Assembly (NCBI RefSeq): GCF_007830635.1
Contig: NZ_VLLA01000001.1
Span: forward strand, 591,868-655,867
DNA from: Bradyrhizobium huanghuaihaiense
Lineage (GTDB): Bacteria; Pseudomonadota; Alphaproteobacteria; Rhizobiales; Xanthobacteraceae
Reading direction: 5' to 3'
Length of the DNA stretch: 64,000 bases
Part shown: positions 62,348-64,000 of the stretch, piece after piece
Layout of the letters: the number at the start of each line of letters is the position of its first letter
Numbering within the stretch: position 1 is the first letter of the stretch
Notes under the pieces: generated by a model
Seen by the model: the letters and a program-made list of their open reading frames with translations, nothing else
Told to the model about the DNA's origin: nothing
Databases searched by the model: none
Program-made: the position numbers and the translations under genes

Positions 62348-63133
62348 CTACGCGAACCGCTCCGCCGCCCAGGCATACAGGCTGCCCGGAATCGGCTTCT
62401 CGCCGCCGCGGCCCTTTGGCGAGATGTGCAGGCCGATGATCTCGGGGTTGGTGACGAGGCCGAGATAGCTCGAGGGATCGAAGAATAATTTCGGCTCGGC
62501 ATGCACGGCGTAGAACGACTGCTTCGGCAGCGCGTTCTGCAACTCGCCGGTGCGGCGCGCGAGCGCGGTGAGTGCCGCGGGCCCGTAGATCGCGACGCGT
62601 ATATCGGAGAGACGGTTCGAGCCGCCGCGCAGGCGGCGCATCATGAAGGTGATGCGGTGGCGCACCGACAGCCAGTTCGGCGTCAGCTCCTCCTGCTCCA
62701 TCAGCTCTTCAAAGGCGGCGACGATGCCGTGCTCGGGCGGAAGATAGATCACGGAATTGCCGAGCTGGCGCGGCCGCTCCCAGGCGAAATAGGGCTTTGC
62801 CGGATCGATCTCGACGGGCTTCAAGAGCAGCACGTCGGCGTCGAGCCAGAGGCCGAGGCCCTTCGCCATCAGCTTCATGCGGAAGAAGTCGCTGAACTGC
62901 AGCGTGGTCCAGTCGCGCCAGCTTCCGTCCGGCTGCGGCGGCCGCAGCCGTTCCGAGAACGCATGCGGCAGGATCGCCTCGGCCTCGGCATTCTCGACGC
63001 CCGCCGGCAGGCCGGGAATGGGGTCGAAGCTGTAGACCGTGACCTTGTGGCCGGCCGCGAGCTGCGAGCGCAGACAGGTCTGACGCAGCGCGTCCATTGG
63101 CCCATGCCAGAAGGTGACGATCTCGGGGAGCAT
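62348..63133 (-). CDS. glycosyltransferase with DxD motif (GT32/capsule type), 261 aa
   Basis: A GT-A fold with the donor-binding L-W-L-D98-A-D100-V-L-L-L. Other conserved parts are F-W-H-G-P-M (8-13) at the start, D-F-F-R-M-K-L-M, and C-terminal S-P-K-G-R-G. The shape matches glycosyltransferases of the sugar-binding DXD group that add sugars to lipids or polysaccharides at the cell surface. The ATG ending at 63133 was chosen; a ten-residue extension lies upstream. It follows leuD on the same strand but behind a terminator. Confidence 0.87.
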   Translation of the reverse strand: MLPEIVTFWHGPMDALRQTCLRSQLAAGHKVTVYSFDPIPGLPAGVENAEAEAILPHAFSERLRPPQPDGSWRDWTTLQFSDFFRMKLMAKGLGLWLDADVLLLKPVEIDPAKPYFAWERPRQLGNSVIYLPPEHGIVAAFEELMEQEELTPNWLSVRHRITFMMRRLRGGSNRLSDIRVAIYGPAALTALARRTGELQNALPKQSFYAVHAEPKLFFDPSSYLGLVTNPEIIGLHISPKGRGGEKPIPGSLYAWAAERFA

Positions 63134-63161
63134 GCACACAAGCTTAGGAGATAATGCGGGC

Positions 63162-63197
63162 AAAGAAAAAGCCCCGGCGCTGACAGCACCGGGGCTT
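63162..63197 (-). terminator. intrinsic terminator of leuD
   Basis: aagccccggcgct (63169-63181), loop gac, agcaccggggctt (63185-63197), one mismatch in 13 pairs. On the minus strand it is followed by TTTTTCTTT. It lies 16 bp beyond the leuD stop codon. Confidence 0.93.
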
Positions 63198-63213
63198 CAA
63201 ACGAGACTAAAGA

Positions 63214-63819
63214 TCAGGCCCAGGCGCGTTCGCGCTTGAGCTTGTCCTCATAGTTGTCGATCGAGGCCTTCTTCTCCATGGTGAGGCCGATGTCGTCGAG
63301 GCCGTTGATCAGGCAGTGCTTGCGGAACGGGTCTATCTCGAACTTGACCTTGCCGCCGTCGGGACCGCGGATTTCCTGGTTCGGCAGGTCGATCGTCAGC
63401 GTCGCGTTGGCGCCGCGCTCGGCGTCGTCGAACAGCTTGTCGAGGTCTTCCTGCGAAACGCGGATCGGCAGAATGCCGTTCTTGAAGCAGTTGTTGTAGA
63501 AGATGTCGCCGAACGAGGTCGAGATCACGCAGCGGATGCCGAAGTCGAGCAGCGCCCAGGGCGCGTGCTCGCGGCTCGAGCCGCAGCCGAAATTGTCGCC
63601 GGCGACCAGCACCTTCGTGTTGCGATAGGCAGGCTGGTTGAGGACGAAATCCGGGTTTTCGCTGCCGTCGTCCTTGTAGCGCTGCTCCGAGAAGAGCCCC
63701 TTGCCAAGGCCGGTGCGCTTGATGGTCTTGAGGTACTGCTTCGGAATGATCATGTCGGTGTCGACATTGATGATCTTCAGCGGCGCCGCGACGCCTTCCA
63801 GCGTGGTGAACTTGTCCAT
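63214..63819 (-). CDS. leuD: 3-isopropylmalate dehydratase small subunit
   Basis: 201 residues. Forms isopropylmalate isomerase with LeuC (not in the window), moving the hydroxyl from C2 to C3 in leucine synthesis. [12 protein letters not shown] (28-39) is the swivel-domain start, and [17 protein letters not shown] is the conserved active-site loop. Length is normal. Confidence 0.97.
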   Translation of the reverse strand: MDKFTTLEGVAAPLKIINVDTDMIIPKQYLKTIKRTGLGKGLFSEQRYKDDGSENPDFVLNQPAYRNTKVLVAGDNFGCGSSREHAPWALLDFGIRCVISTSFGDIFYNNCFKNGILPIRVSQEDLDKLFDDAERGANATLTIDLPNQEIRGPDGGKVKFEIDPFRKHCLINGLDDIGLTMEKKASIDNYEDKLKRERAWA

Positions 63820-63902
63820 TTCAGGCTTCCCGGTTCGAAGTCAGGGGTGGGCTGTTTAGCCCGGTTGGGGCACAAATCCTAGGCCGGATTCGGCAATCCT
63901 GG

Positions 63903-64000
63903 TCAGCCTGGCGGCGCCATGCTGTCAGGGGCAAAGCCGGTCGGCAGGCCGTCGATGCTCTTCATGTTCTTCAGACCCCAGTATTTTCGCAGATTGTTGA
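63903..64000 (-). CDS. C-terminal end of an unidentified gene (rest outside window)
   Basis: On the minus strand the frame entering from the window edge reads N-N-L-R-K-Y-W-G-L-K-N-M-K-S-I and ends at a TGA (63903-63905) after A-P-P-G. About 32 residues are visible; base use matches nearby genes. It could be a chance open frame, but a minus-strand gene upstream of leuD with an 83-bp gap would fit. No domain can be assigned. Confidence 0.45.
   Translation of the reverse strand, partial: NNLRKYWGLKNMKSIDGLPTGFAPDSMAPPG

Overview
This is a GC-rich, densely coded alphaproteobacterial chromosome segment. Gene families, codon use and intergenic palindromes all point to Bradyrhizobium or a very close relative; this rests on family knowledge and was not checked by a search. 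I see no phage, insertion sequence, integrase, rRNA or CRISPR array. About 63 protein genes and one tRNA gene can be supported. Both ends cut through genes.

Layout. 1-4.2 kb: end of a short-chain dehydrogenase, a class I glutamine amidotransferase, an enoyl-CoA hydratase, tRNA-Ala(CGC), then yggT-DUF167-folD. 4.3-10.3 kb: ppa, a GNAT acetyltransferase, a tightly packed operon (alpha/beta hydrolase, DUF2269, SDR-DoxX fusion, DCC protein) and a flavin amine oxidase. 10.5-15 kb: typA, then a translationally coupled operon of an Lgt-like membrane protein, a radical SAM enzyme resembling tetraether synthase, and a two-helix membrane protein. 15.2-24 kb: a Crp/Fnr regulator, a lone receiver domain, PhoD, two TAXI-type binding proteins, phhB and a YkvA protein. 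24-35.7 kb: quinone oxidoreductase, a dienoyl-CoA-reductase-like SDR, an IalB-like protein, rlmN, a PAP2 phosphatase, argG, a very proline-rich OmpA protein, a VOC protein and an FkbM methyltransferase. 35.8-43.6 kb: an SbmA/BacA-like ABC transporter, a hybrid histidine kinase and sdhCDAB. 44-54 kb: TauE/SafE, malonyl-CoA synthetase, SDR, fasciclin, a cytochrome b plus molybdopterin Tat-lipoprotein pair, MFS, leuB, a phosphonate-type hexapeptide transferase. 54-64 kb: asd, carbonic anhydrase, CitE-type lyase, a second Crp/Fnr regulator, an SDR/AraC/lactonase cluster, DUF6455, a glycosyltransferase and leuD.

How the parts work together. Most of it is core metabolism: one-carbon folate (folD), arginine (argG), leucine (leuB, leuD), the aspartate family (asd), the TCA cycle and respiration (sdhCDAB), translation (rlmN, typA, tRNA-Ala) and pyrophosphate hydrolysis (ppa). 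Envelope functions are frequent: PAP2 phosphatase, OmpA, Lgt-like, PhoD, and an ABC transporter of the kind that imports peptides.

Two things stand out. First, the Lgt-like/radical SAM/small membrane protein operon (12.6-15.0 kb) is the best candidate for an undescribed system, probably a lipid-modifying one. Second, intergenic space is occupied by several families of about 80-140 bp palindromic repeats. The largest family has seven copies here, each just 3' of a gene, and one copy supplies the stop codon of a transporter gene.
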